Both the position numbers and the translations under genes were made by a program. The notes beneath the pieces are model-generated. The model had not been told where the DNA came from, searched no databases, and saw only the letters and a program-made list of their open reading frames with translations. A stretch of DNA of 24,157 bases from Acidithiobacillus sp. (GTDB lineage: Bacteria; Pseudomonadota; Gammaproteobacteria; Acidithiobacillales; Acidithiobacillaceae), in contig JAPTWR010000211.1 of the NCBI GenBank assembly GCA_028065135.1, positions 1 through 24,157 of the forward strand. The letters are read 5' to 3'. Shown here piece by piece: positions 10,597 through 17,749 of the stretch. Within the stretch, counting starts at the first letter, position 1. The number at the start of each line of letters is the position of its first letter.

Positions 10597-11283
10597 ATGT
10601 CATTGCCGACGGTTGCTGGTCTCTCCCAGTTTAGTACGGTAGATTACCCGGGGTATTTATGTGCTGTAATATATACTCAAGGTTGTCCATGTCGCTGTCG
10701 TTATTGCCATAATACAAGCCTGCAGCCGGGGCAGGGATCGTCGGTTATGTCATGGTCTACCATCATGGGGTGGCTGACTACCCGCAAGGGATTACTGGAT
10801 GCGGTAACTTTTTGTGGCGGCGAACCAACGGTCCATAAATCGTTGCTATTGGCAATTAAGCAAGTAAAGGCATTGGGATTCAATGTCGCTCTGCACACGT
10901 CGGGATTGTATCCACACAACTTTGCAAATCTGCTCCCCCATCTGGATTGGGTTGGGTTTGATGTCAAGGCGCCATTTGCGCGTTATCCCGATATCACCCG
11001 CATACCAGGAAGCGGTGGCAAGGTAAAAGAATCTCTCGAACGGATGCTATCCAGAAATGTTTCATACGAGATCAGAACAACGATACATAATACTATTTTA
11101 AGTGGCGCGGATCTTGTTCTTATGGCCCAGGAACTGCGAATGATTGGTGTATCTCGGTGGGTGTTGCAACGCTTTAACAAGGCAGGATGTGCAGATTTGG
11201 AGTTGATTGCCAGTCCCACCACAATAGATGGTGATCTGGTTGCTCGGTTGCGCGCCTATGTACCAAATATATTGGTTAGATAG
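10597..11283 (+). CDS. nrdG: Anaerobic ribonucleotide reductase activating protein (radical SAM)
   Basis: A 228-aa radical-SAM activase that abstracts hydrogen from the NrdD glycine to form the glycyl radical. The [4Fe-4S]/SAM motif CxxxCxxC is Cys30, Cys34 and Cys37 in GCPCRCRYCHN, with an extra Cys32 inside it. FCGGEP is the SAM-contacting motif. The start (FSTVDYPG, then AVIYTQGCPC) is typical of the NrdG branch often found with ATP-cone NrdD enzymes. The ATG at 10597 is 10 nt after the glycyl-domain stop and has no clear Shine-Dalgarno sequence, so coupling to the upstream gene is likely. In-frame ATGs further upstream overlap that gene and lack ribosome sites. Location next to both reductase parts supports the role. 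Confidence 0.93.
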   Translation: MSLPTVAGLSQFSTVDYPGYLCAVIYTQGCPCRCRYCHNTSLQPGQGSSVMSWSTIMGWLTTRKGLLDAVTFCGGEPTVHKSLLLAIKQVKALGFNVALHTSGLYPHNFANLLPHLDWVGFDVKAPFARYPDITRIPGSGGKVKESLERMLSRNVSYEIRTTIHNTILSGADLVLMAQELRMIGVSRWVLQRFNKAGCADLELIASPTTIDGDLVARLRAYVPNILVR

Positions 11284-11300
11284 CGAATGAGGTGGTTGAC

Positions 11301-12482
11301 ATGGATTTGCCATACCTAAAGATCAAAGGACGGTCCCTGCTCCCTGTGATACAGGGCGGTATGGGCATTGGTGTTTCAGCACATAGCTTAGCCGGGGCTG
11401 TGGCGGCGGAGGGGGCTGTTGGAACCATCGCAAGCGTGGAGCTACGGCGTTTACACGAGGATCTGATGCGACCCTTGCGGCGCCTAAGAGATCCAGCAGC
11501 TTCGGCCAAGGCAAACCTGATCGCGTTGGATCGCGAGATCCGGGAAGCGCGCCGGATCGCAGGAAAAGAGGGCTTTATCGCCGTTAATGTCATGCATGCC
11601 ATTTCTGGTTATCGGGAGCATGTGCTTCAAGCTATCAAGAGCGGGGTTAACGCGGTGGTCGTGGGCGCTGGCCTGCCCATGGATTTGCCAACGCTGGCAG
11701 CGGAGTTCCCCAAGGTCGCGCTGATCCCGATTCTTTCCGAAGGTCGCGGCGTTCAGCTGGTTCTGCGCCGTTGGATGCGCCAGAAACGTCTTCCAGACGC
11801 GATCGTTATCGAGAATCCCCAATTCGCTGGCGGGCACTTGGGAGCTACCAGATTGGAGGATGTTTCAAATCCCAAGTATGGTTTTGCAAATGTCCTGCCC
11901 GCGATCCGCAAACTCTTTGCAGAATTGGGTCTGAAAGCCGACCAGATCCCGCTCGTCGCCGCTGGAGGAATCTCTTCGGTTCAGGAAATGCGCGAGATAT
12001 TTTCCCTCGGCGGGAGCGGGGCCCAGTTGGGCACCCCGTTCGCTGTAACCACCGAGGGCGATGCGCACATCAATTTTAAGCGTGTCCTGGCCGATGCGAC
12101 GCCTAAAGACCTCGTGACATTTATGAGCTCGGCAGGTCTGCCCGCGCGTGCAGTGCTTACTCCCTGGTTGCGCCGTTACTTGGGACGCGAGGAAAATCTG
12201 CGTGCTTGCGCGAGTCAAGACCATTCGCTGTGCCCAAGTCAGACGGAGTGCTTGGTACATTGCGGGTTCAAGGATGGTAATTCGTCCTCCGGGCAATTCT
12301 GCATTGAGGCCCAGTTGGCTGCCGCACAACGCGGTGATGTGCAGCATGGGCTGTTTTTTCGCGGCGCCGGACAGCTACCCTTTGGTCAACAAATTAGAAG
12401 CGTTCGCGACCTTGTGGCGACGCTGCTATGCGAAGCGGTGTGGACAAGCACAGAGAACCGTATGCCAGTGATGGCAGTATGA
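11301..12482 (+). CDS. FMN-dependent NPD-family oxidoreductase (annotated type: nitronate monooxygenase)
   Basis: A 393-aa TIM-barrel flavoprotein of the 2-nitropropane dioxygenase/FabK-like family. Motifs in order are PVIQGGMGIGVS at the N terminus, AVNVMHA, GAGLPMD, FAGGHLGA (the conserved Gly-Gly-His region) and VAAGGISS with GAQLGTPF near the flavin phosphate. The C-terminal part is Cys-rich (CASQDHSLC, ECLVHCGFKDGN, QFCIEAQL) and ends in GLFFRG and RSVRDLV, as I recall from a bacterial subgroup usually called nitronate monooxygenase. The physiological substrate is unknown. The ATG at 11301 follows GAGGTG at 11289-11294; a GTG at 11292 is possible but less likely. The gap to nrdG is 17 nt, so it is probably cotranscribed with the reductase genes. 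Confidence 0.85.
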   Translation: MDLPYLKIKGRSLLPVIQGGMGIGVSAHSLAGAVAAEGAVGTIASVELRRLHEDLMRPLRRLRDPAASAKANLIALDREIREARRIAGKEGFIAVNVMHAISGYREHVLQAIKSGVNAVVVGAGLPMDLPTLAAEFPKVALIPILSEGRGVQLVLRRWMRQKRLPDAIVIENPQFAGGHLGATRLEDVSNPKYGFANVLPAIRKLFAELGLKADQIPLVAAGGISSVQEMREIFSLGGSGAQLGTPFAVTTEGDAHINFKRVLADATPKDLVTFMSSAGLPARAVLTPWLRRYLGREENLRACASQDHSLCPSQTECLVHCGFKDGNSSSGQFCIEAQLAAAQRGDVQHGLFFRGAGQLPFGQQIRSVRDLVATLLCEAVWTSTENRMPVMAV

Positions 12483-12509
12483 CGGAATGGTCATGCCAAA
12501 AATGGCAGT
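12462..12509. promoter_or_regulatory. Two tandem dyads with identical core, 31 bp apart
   Basis: ATGCCA-GTGA-TGGCAGT (12462-12478) and ATGCCA-AAAA-TGGCAGT (12493-12509) have identical arms, the same 4-nt spacer length and the same flanking bases, and repeat every 31 bp, close to three helical turns. The first overlaps the end of the NPD-family gene. They lie roughly 85-130 bp upstream of the sigma-54-like element at 12590, the usual distance for enhancer-binding-protein sites. The second could alternatively be read as a weak hairpin after the NPD gene. The regulator is unknown. Confidence 0.5.
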
Positions 12510-12566
12510 CTTCGCTGGGCACAGCACTATTTTTTGCCAAAATACATCAGCTAATCATAATGTTAG

Positions 12567-12599
12567 TTTATGCCAAAACATCTATGGATCTGGCATAAA
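12567..12599. promoter_or_regulatory. Perfect 9-bp inverted repeat TTTATGCCA/TGGCATAAA
   Basis: The arms are 12567-12575 and 12591-12599 with a 15-nt spacer. They contain the same TGCCA/TGGCA half sites as the two dyads upstream, and a lone TGCCA is also at 12535-12539. The right arm overlaps the candidate -24 element, so a protein bound here could compete with the polymerase. Confidence 0.45.
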
Positions 12600-12606
12600 G
12601 CTTGCC
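12590..12606 (+). promoter_or_regulatory. Candidate sigma-54 (-24/-12) promoter upstream of the bc1 operon
   Basis: CTGGCATAAAGCTTGCC has TGGCA and TTGC with exactly 10 bases between GG (12592-12593) and GC (12604-12605), as required for sigma-54 promoters. It deviates from the best consensus at the two bases after TGGCA and at the base after TTGC. It would start RNA near 12617, about 340 nt before cycA. The tandem dyads upstream strengthen the call, but the TGGCA also belongs to a dyad, so chance overlap is possible. Confidence 0.4.
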
Positions 12607-12957
12607 CTGTCTCGGTGTGGGCAATCTGGCCTCCGCTGGGATCGACGCATAGATGAAAGTGTTCGCGTTTTTGCATGGAGAGGTGACGGGATTTGAATAC
12701 GGTTGCAACTTCATCATGGTTGGTGGATGCGGTGCGCAACCACGGTCTTAAAAGAAGTTCTGGTATTAATTTTGTAATCGATAAAACGGATGTATGTATT
12801 CGCTAGAAATCTGAATGATACATAGGCAGATAATATTCATACAATATGATCACGCTGGCGTATTAACATGGGGTTTTATTTATAACCGGCCGATAACTAT
12901 CGAGAGTCTGCAATAGGAGCTTGGTGGTTGCTGGCCCGATCAACTAAGGTGCCACAT
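12607..12957. other. Long untranslated leader region before cycA
   Basis: No gene is well supported. A 32-codon frame (12653-12751) begins MKVFAFLHGEV but has no ribosome site. GGTTGC (12701-12706) and GCAACC (12736-12741) can pair. A dyad GATAATATT-CATAC-AATATGATC lies at 12829-12851. The stretch 12760-12890 is AT-rich, so a second promoter nearer to cycA is possible, though I could not identify a convincing -35/-10 pair. Confidence 0.4.
12829..12851. promoter_or_regulatory. Candidate operator dyad before cycA
   Basis: GATAATATT (12829-12837) and AATATGATC (12843-12851) are complementary at 8 of 9 positions around a 5-nt centre. The sequence differs from the TGCCA dyads, so it would be a site for another protein. 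It lies 106 bp before the cycA start. Confidence 0.3.
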
Positions 12958-13641
12958 ATGCTACAAAAAAAACCGTTTTTACCAGCTATTTCCGTGCTAA
13001 CGATAGCTATGGCCGTGACGTCGGTAGCCTATGGATCCACTATTGCTAAAACGGCCTCAGTGAGCTCTCCCACCGCTGCCACTTCGTCGGTTACTTCAGG
13101 CGGTGTTCCCACAGTGGTGCAGAGCTCTTGTATGGCCTGCCATGGCCTGCAGGGTATTTCGCCAGATGGCGGTATGTTCCCCAATTTGGCAGGGCAATGG
13201 AAAACCTACATGTTGCGCGAATTAGACCATTTCAAGGCGCATACACGAGCGGATCCACAATCTCCCATTATGTGGGCCATGGTGGCCCCGTTGACTGCCG
13301 CGCAGACGCAACAGGTTGCCGAATACTTTTCTTCCCAGAAGCCCGCGTCAGGACATGTCTATGATCCCAAGCTCGTCGCCGAGGGGAAAAAGCTGTACTT
13401 CGGGGGGTTGCCCAAGATGCAAATGCCGGCGTGCATGGCATGTCATGGTACAACGCTGGCAGGTTTGCCTCCTTTCTTCCCGATGCTGGCAGGACAGAAG
13501 CGCACTTATGTGATCAATCAACTAACCTATTTCAAGTCCGGACAGCGGGTCGCCACGCATAAAGGCATTATGCAGTATATAGCCACCAGGTTGGATCAAA
13601 AACAAATCGTCGCGCTGGCCGCCTATATAAGGTCTCGGTGA
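12958..13641 (+). CDS. cycA2: Diheme cytochrome c (c4-type), CycA of the petII-type operon
   Basis: A 227-aa periplasmic cytochrome with a signal peptide (charged MLQKKPF start, then a hydrophobic stretch ending near VAYG). Two tandem class I domains each have a heme motif, CMACH at residues 58-62 and at 159-163. Likely axial methionines lie in MWAMVAPL and GIMQYIA. Cytochrome c4 proteins carry electrons from the bc1 complex to terminal oxidases; in Acidithiobacillus pet operons the gene is first and named cycA. The start chosen is the ATG at 12958 (AAGG 8 nt upstream). A TTG at 12928 with a better AGGAG (12915-12919) would add ten residues and is a real alternative. The copy number 2 is assigned because hip follows petC, as in petII. 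Confidence 0.9.
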   Translation: MLQKKPFLPAISVLTIAMAVTSVAYGSTIAKTASVSSPTAATSSVTSGGVPTVVQSSCMACHGLQGISPDGGMFPNLAGQWKTYMLRELDHFKAHTRADPQSPIMWAMVAPLTAAQTQQVAEYFSSQKPASGHVYDPKLVAEGKKLYFGGLPKMQMPACMACHGTTLAGLPPFFPMLAGQKRTYVINQLTYFKSGQRVATHKGIMQYIATRLDQKQIVALAAYIRSR

Positions 13642-13646
13642 GCGCC

Positions 13647-14465
13647 ATGACTGAAAATGAATACACCAAAGCGAAGGGTGACGGTACTCTGGAAGGGAAA
13701 ACCATACTCGTAACCGGTGCGGGAGATGGCATTGGTAAGGCAGTCTCCATTGAGTATGCCAGGCAGGGCGCCACGGTGGTTTTGTTGGGGAAAACGAAGC
13801 GTAATCTGGAGGGGGTTTACGATGAAATCACCGACTATGGGTACCCGGAGCCGGCTATTCTCGTGGTGGATCTCGCCGATCCGACAGCCGATGCATTTAA
13901 AACCATAGGCGCGGCTATTTCCAGCGAATTTAAACAGCTGCACGGCATAGTGCATAATGCGGCAGAGCTCGGGATGTTAACTCCACTGGAGAACTATGAA
14001 GGGGCCCTATGGGATCATGTATTTCAGGTCAACGTAAAGTCTCCCATTCTCGTGACGCAGCAGTGCCTTCCATTATTGAAAGAGGCCGCGTACGCCTCCA
14101 TCATTTTCACAACGGATGAGTCTGGCGTAAAGCCCAAAGGCTATTGGGGCGCCTACGGGGTGAGCAAGGCCGCCATTTTGCATATGGCGCGCATGTGGGC
14201 GATAGAGTATGCCAAAACGAATATTCGGGTGAATATCGTAGATCCCGGACCCTGTAGAACAGGGCTTCGCCTGATGACGCATCCCGGCATGCCGATGAAG
14301 CGATATGCGCCTCCCGAAGCAATCACCAGTATCTATACGAGATTAATGGATTGTGACGTGTTGGGTCATAACGGAGAGTTGTTTTATGCCCAAGATTTTA
14401 TCAATCCCGACTTGGATGACAGAACTGCAAGGGATCTGGCGATCTCAATAGAATCCACCAAATAG
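13647..14465 (+). CDS. sdrA2: Short-chain dehydrogenase of the pet operon (YciK-like)
   Basis: A 272-aa classical SDR with a Rossmann fold. The nucleotide motif TGAGDGIG is at about residues 23-30, HNAA replaces the usual NNAG, and the catalytic pair is Tyr170 and Lys174 in YGVSK. The N-terminal half resembles E. coli YciK. SDR genes of this kind sit between cycA and petA in Acidithiobacillus pet operons, but their substrate is unknown, and a role in electron transfer or quinone chemistry is only inference. Start: ATG at 13647 with GGTGAG just upstream. A GTG at 13638 overlapping the cycA stop is also possible. The 17-nt gap to petA supports one transcript. Confidence 0.88.
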   Translation: MTENEYTKAKGDGTLEGKTILVTGAGDGIGKAVSIEYARQGATVVLLGKTKRNLEGVYDEITDYGYPEPAILVVDLADPTADAFKTIGAAISSEFKQLHGIVHNAAELGMLTPLENYEGALWDHVFQVNVKSPILVTQQCLPLLKEAAYASIIFTTDESGVKPKGYWGAYGVSKAAILHMARMWAIEYAKTNIRVNIVDPGPCRTGLRLMTHPGMPMKRYAPPEAITSIYTRLMDCDVLGHNGELFYAQDFINPDLDDRTARDLAISIESTK

Positions 14466-14482
14466 CACATAGGACCAATATC

Positions 14483-15103
14483 ATGTCAGACGAAGCGCAA
14501 GACAACAAACAAGCTCCAAATATAACACGCCGTCGCTTTCTTACCGCGCTGGTGACGGTATCTGGTGTCGCGGTGGCGGGCACTATCGCGGTTCCCATGG
14601 TCAAGTCGCTGGATCCAACCGCCGCCGCCGCCGCATTAGCCACTACGACCATTGATCTGAGCCCCATAGAACCGGGCATGCAAATGGTGGCATTGTGGCA
14701 GGAGAAGCCCGTTATTGTGGTAAACAGAACCCCGGAAATGCTGGCCTCGCTGGATGAGGCGGAGCAGAAGGGCATATTGAAGGATCCCCACTGTAATATT
14801 CCGCAGCAACCCCCCTATTGCAAAAACAAGTATAGGTCACGGGTGGCGGAATGGTATGTCGGCATAAAGATATGCAACCACCTGTGCTGCATACCGCATT
14901 ACCGGCCCAAAAAAGCCAGTGTCGCGCCGTGGTGGCTCGGCGGATTTCATTGTCCTTGCCATGGATCCATGTACGATCTTTCCGCCCGCGTAATCAAAGG
15001 ATCACCCGCTCCTCACAATATGGCAGTTCCTGAATATGACATCGATGTGGAAAAGAAAAGCGTCGTTGTAACCAACATGTATCCGCTCGCGCATTTGTGC
15101 TGA
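14483..15103 (+). CDS. petA2: Rieske iron-sulfur subunit of the cytochrome bc1 complex
   Basis: A 206-aa Rieske protein that accepts one electron from quinol at the Qo site and passes it to cytochrome c1. The N terminus has a twin-arginine motif (TRRRFLTAL) followed by a hydrophobic segment that acts as signal and anchor. The cluster-binding boxes are CNHLCC (Cys131, His133, with Cys136 at the disulfide position) and CPCHGS (Cys157, His160, disulfide partner Cys159). The usual box 1 is CTHLGC; here a second cysteine, Cys135, replaces glycine. An insertion with PKKASVAPWWLGG lies between the boxes. AGGA precedes the ATG by 8 nt. It is followed by petB after 27 nt. Confidence 0.95.
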   Translation: MSDEAQDNKQAPNITRRRFLTALVTVSGVAVAGTIAVPMVKSLDPTAAAAALATTTIDLSPIEPGMQMVALWQEKPVIVVNRTPEMLASLDEAEQKGILKDPHCNIPQQPPYCKNKYRSRVAEWYVGIKICNHLCCIPHYRPKKASVAPWWLGGFHCPCHGSMYDLSARVIKGSPAPHNMAVPEYDIDVEKKSVVVTNMYPLAHLC

Positions 15104-15130
15104 GTGTGGTAGCCGATAAAGGAGGCTGAG

Positions 15131-16345
15131 ATGAGTTTCAAAACCTGGTTTGTCAAACGTTCGCCATTGCCGGAGATGTGGCGGGAGCACATGGCTGAAT
15201 ACTACGCGCCAAAAAATTTCAACATCTTTTATTACGCCGGGTCCCTGCTCTTATTGATGGTGGTGCTGCAGTTCCTGTCAGGATTTTTGGTTCTGGCACA
15301 CTACATACCATCTGTTCGTGATGCCTATGACTCCGTATACGGAATCATGTACGACGTGCATTATGGTTGGCTTATGCAGTATATGCATGTCGATGGCGTC
15401 TCCCTGATATTCGTGCTTCTGTATATACATATGGCAAGAGGCATGCTTTACGGCTCCTACCGTGCACCGCGAGAACTCGTATGGGTCATCGGCTATACGA
15501 TCTATCTGGCTTTTATGGCGGAGGCATTTTTTGGATATATATTGCCTTATTCAAACCTGTCATATTGGGCTGGAACGGTAATTACCTCATTGTTCAAGTC
15601 TATTCCATTCATCGGGGAGTGGGTCACCACATTGGTGCGCGGTGGCTCCGGCATGAGCGGAGACACCTTGGATCGCTTCATGGCACTGCATGTGACGGTG
15701 GTGTTTATGGTCATTGTCGGATTGATCGTGTTCCATATTCTGTATCTACACAAAGTCGGTTCTAACAATCCGGATGGCCTTGAGATAAAGGCCAACAAAG
15801 GGCCAGACGGACATCCGGTAGATGCCATTCCCTTTCACCCCTACTATTCCGTGAAAGATCTCTTTGGATTCGGTGTATGGCTATTCATTTTTGCGGCGAT
15901 TATTTTCTATGCGCCGACGGTGCATCATATTTTTCTGGAGCGCACCATGTCCACGCCGGCGAACCCATTGAAAAGCCTGCCTGATGTTACCCCGCCATGG
16001 TATTTGTCGCCATTTTACGCCATGTTGCGGGCTATACCGAATAAGAATGGTGGCATTATATTGATGGTGGTAGCCGTAGTGTTCCCGTTCATACTCCCAT
16101 GGCTGGATAGAAATCCGGTGATATCGACGCGGTATCGCCCGATTACTCGTATTATGCTCATAATCTTTTTTGCCAACTTCCTCATGCTTGCCTATCTTGG
16201 AGAGCAGCCGCCGTTGCCTAAATATTTTATCCTGGAGCGAGTGGGGGCGGTTATATATGTGGCATTCTTCATTTTACTGCCATTCGTGAGCAAGTTTGAG
16301 CCGACCCGGACGCCACCAGCGCGAGTCCGTTTCCGTGCCCACTGA
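15131..16345 (+). CDS. petB2: Cytochrome b of the bc1 complex
   Basis: A 404-aa full-length cytochrome b with about eight membrane spans; it holds hemes bL and bH and both quinone sites. The heme ligands are His86/His100 (13 residues between) and His187/His202 (14 residues between). The second spacing is one longer than in ordinary proteobacterial bc1 and matches that known for cytochrome b6. The Qo motif reads PPWY at residues 288-291 in place of PEWY, followed by the conserved SPFYAMLRAIPNK. The ATG has AAAGGAGG nearby. In this group of organisms the complex can run forward to oxidise quinol during sulfur growth; direction cannot be read from sequence. Confidence 0.96.
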   Translation: MSFKTWFVKRSPLPEMWREHMAEYYAPKNFNIFYYAGSLLLLMVVLQFLSGFLVLAHYIPSVRDAYDSVYGIMYDVHYGWLMQYMHVDGVSLIFVLLYIHMARGMLYGSYRAPRELVWVIGYTIYLAFMAEAFFGYILPYSNLSYWAGTVITSLFKSIPFIGEWVTTLVRGGSGMSGDTLDRFMALHVTVVFMVIVGLIVFHILYLHKVGSNNPDGLEIKANKGPDGHPVDAIPFHPYYSVKDLFGFGVWLFIFAAIIFYAPTVHHIFLERTMSTPANPLKSLPDVTPPWYLSPFYAMLRAIPNKNGGIILMVVAVVFPFILPWLDRNPVISTRYRPITRIMLIIFFANFLMLAYLGEQPPLPKYFILERVGAVIYVAFFILLPFVSKFEPTRTPPARVRFRAH

Positions 16346-16367
16346 TATTGCGCAGAGAGGAGGCGTT

Positions 16368-17066
16368 ATGAAAAAATATGTTGTGTGGGCAGGCATGGCC
16401 TTGGGGCTGCTTGCCAGTGCGCCTGGAGCATTTGCAGATAACGGGCCCAAGATGATGGCACCGCATTATACCTACAACGCAAAGACTATAATTGCAGGGG
16501 CGAAGTTGTTCGCAACCGACTGTATGGCCTGTCATTCCATTAAATTTATGCGTTACGAGTTTCTGACGAATGACCTGGGAATGTCCAAGGCGGATGTGCA
16601 TAAGTACATCATGTTGCCGACCGGTTCCAACTATAAAGGGAATATGGTGTCAGCGATGCCAACCGACATGGCGCACAAATGGTTTGGCCTTCCCCCGCCG
16701 GACTTGAGTCAAATAGTTCGCTATAAGAGTCAGAACTGGGTATATACCTATCTGCTCTCGTTCTACCTTGATCCCCAGCGCCCATCCGGCTGGAATAATC
16801 ATGTATTTCCCAATGTGGCAATGCCAGATGTGCTTGCACTGCATAGTGGGTTCGTGAATGAACAAGGGAAGGTGCTTCGTGCGGGTGACGAGTCTCCTCA
16901 GCAATTCAAGGAGCAGGTTTCTGACATCGTCGCCTTTTTAAGGTTTGTATCTGATCCGTCTGTTGTACAACGGCACGACGCGGGGCCTTGGGTGCTCGGC
17001 TTGCTTGCGCTGTTTATTATATTTGCTTATTTCCTCAAAAAGGAGTACTGGAGAGACGTGAAATAA
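16368..17066 (+). CDS. petC2: Cytochrome c1 of the bc1 complex
   Basis: A 232-aa periplasmic cytochrome c1. The N terminus is a signal peptide (MKKYVVWAGMALGLL, cleavage near AFA-DN). The heme motif is CMACH at residues 52-56, and a methionine in FPNVAMPDVLA is the likely sixth ligand. A single C-terminal membrane anchor (WVLGLLALFIIFAYFLKKEYW) is typical of c1. The start ATG at 16368 is preceded by AGAGGAGG; the same frame is open further upstream inside petB, but that part is not family sequence. It passes electrons from the Rieske protein to soluble carriers, here probably CycA or the HiPIP encoded next door. Confidence 0.95.
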   Translation: MKKYVVWAGMALGLLASAPGAFADNGPKMMAPHYTYNAKTIIAGAKLFATDCMACHSIKFMRYEFLTNDLGMSKADVHKYIMLPTGSNYKGNMVSAMPTDMAHKWFGLPPPDLSQIVRYKSQNWVYTYLLSFYLDPQRPSGWNNHVFPNVAMPDVLALHSGFVNEQGKVLRAGDESPQQFKEQVSDIVAFLRFVSDPSVVQRHDAGPWVLGLLALFIIFAYFLKKEYWRDVK

Positions 17067-17124
17067 ATCACCGTTATTTGGATCTATTACATCTTAATTT
17101 TTTCAATATATAAGGAGTAATATC

Positions 17125-17439
17125 ATGAGCAAGGAACAAAATGGAACCGAAAAACCCCAGAACCCGAGTCGGCGCGATGTCTTAAAAGGCATCGCCATAA
17201 CGGCCGGTGTAGTGGCTGCCGGGGCAGTGGTCGGGGTAAATCCCATCGGCGCGGCGCATGCGGCTGGAAAGTGTCCAGGAATCACACCGAAGGCCTCCCT
17301 GCAATATCAGCCACATCCCAAGGGCAAGGAGCAATGCTCTGCTTGCGCGAATTTTATCGCGCCGCACTGCTGCAAGGTCGTGGCTGGATCGGTGGTGCCT
17401 GAGGGGTACTGTATGGCATTTATTCTCAAGTCGGCATAA
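17125..17439 (+). CDS. hip: High-potential iron-sulfur protein (HiPIP)
   Basis: A 104-aa exported [4Fe-4S] electron carrier. It has a twin-arginine signal (SRRDVLKGI followed by an Ala/Val-rich segment, cleavage near HAA-GK), so the protein is folded with its cluster before export. The mature part has six cysteines: one near the N terminus (GKCPG), CSAC, an adjacent pair in PHCCK and a last one in GYCMAF. Four are expected to bind the cluster, leaving two that could form a stabilising disulfide, plausible for an acidic periplasm. AAGGAG lies about 7 nt before the ATG. It is separated from petC by a 58-nt AT-rich gap and followed by a strong hairpin. Confidence 0.93.
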   Translation: MSKEQNGTEKPQNPSRRDVLKGIAITAGVVAAGAVVGVNPIGAAHAAGKCPGITPKASLQYQPHPKGKEQCSACANFIAPHCCKVVAGSVVPEGYCMAFILKSA

Positions 17440-17468
17440 AAACTTATATTGTGTGGCTTCCCCTCCTT

Positions 17469-17488
17469 CCCCTCTCTGTTGAGAGGGG
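17469..17488 (+). terminator. Perfect 8-bp hairpin after hip
   Basis: CCCCTCTC and GAGAGGGG pair perfectly around a TGTT loop, 30 nt after the hip stop. There is no T-run on the plus-strand side, so it may act as an RNA 3'-end stabiliser or processing site rather than a classical intrinsic terminator. Confidence 0.5.
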
Positions 17489-17749
17489 AGTATTCCATGT
17501 GTACCAATCATATAGGCGATGGCGTACGAACCATGCGGAGTGGATATTAGTGAGGTGCGGAGCTACACTTGGACCGGTGGGGTTTGGAGGGTGGAAGCAA
17601 GGTGCAGCGCCACCACCTGAAAGGCGCCGGAAGCCGTTATAACCGAAAGGTAGCTCTAGAAAGAAGGAGGTGCGGGGGAGGGCAGGTATTTTGCAATACT
17701 TGCGAGCTACCCAGCCTTGGCGCAGGCGCCAGGGACTCCGCGTAATATT
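17489..17749. other. Gap between hip and cytochrome gene, with G-rich structured-looking stretch
   Basis: No gene is supported. GGAGCTAC (17559-17566) can pair with GTAGCTCT (17650-17657) to close an 83-nt interior. Inside it, GGTT/AACC (17581-17584/17641-17644) and AGGTG/CACCT (around 17600-17618) can pair too, and GCGCC/GGCGC is an alternative inner hairpin. GAGGTGCGG occurs twice (17552-17560 and 17668-17676). A perfect hairpin TGGCGC-AG-GCGCCA lies at 17718-17731 just before the next gene. This could be a leader or small RNA; no known class was recognised. Confidence 0.35.

Noticed and set aside
12487..12696. A 69-codon frame after the NPD-family gene
   Set aside because: It spans the dyads and the sigma-54-like element, has no ribosome site and no family resemblance.
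17451..17642. A 63-codon frame after hip
   Set aside because: It runs through the perfect hairpin and the structured G-rich stretch; its composition is not protein-like.
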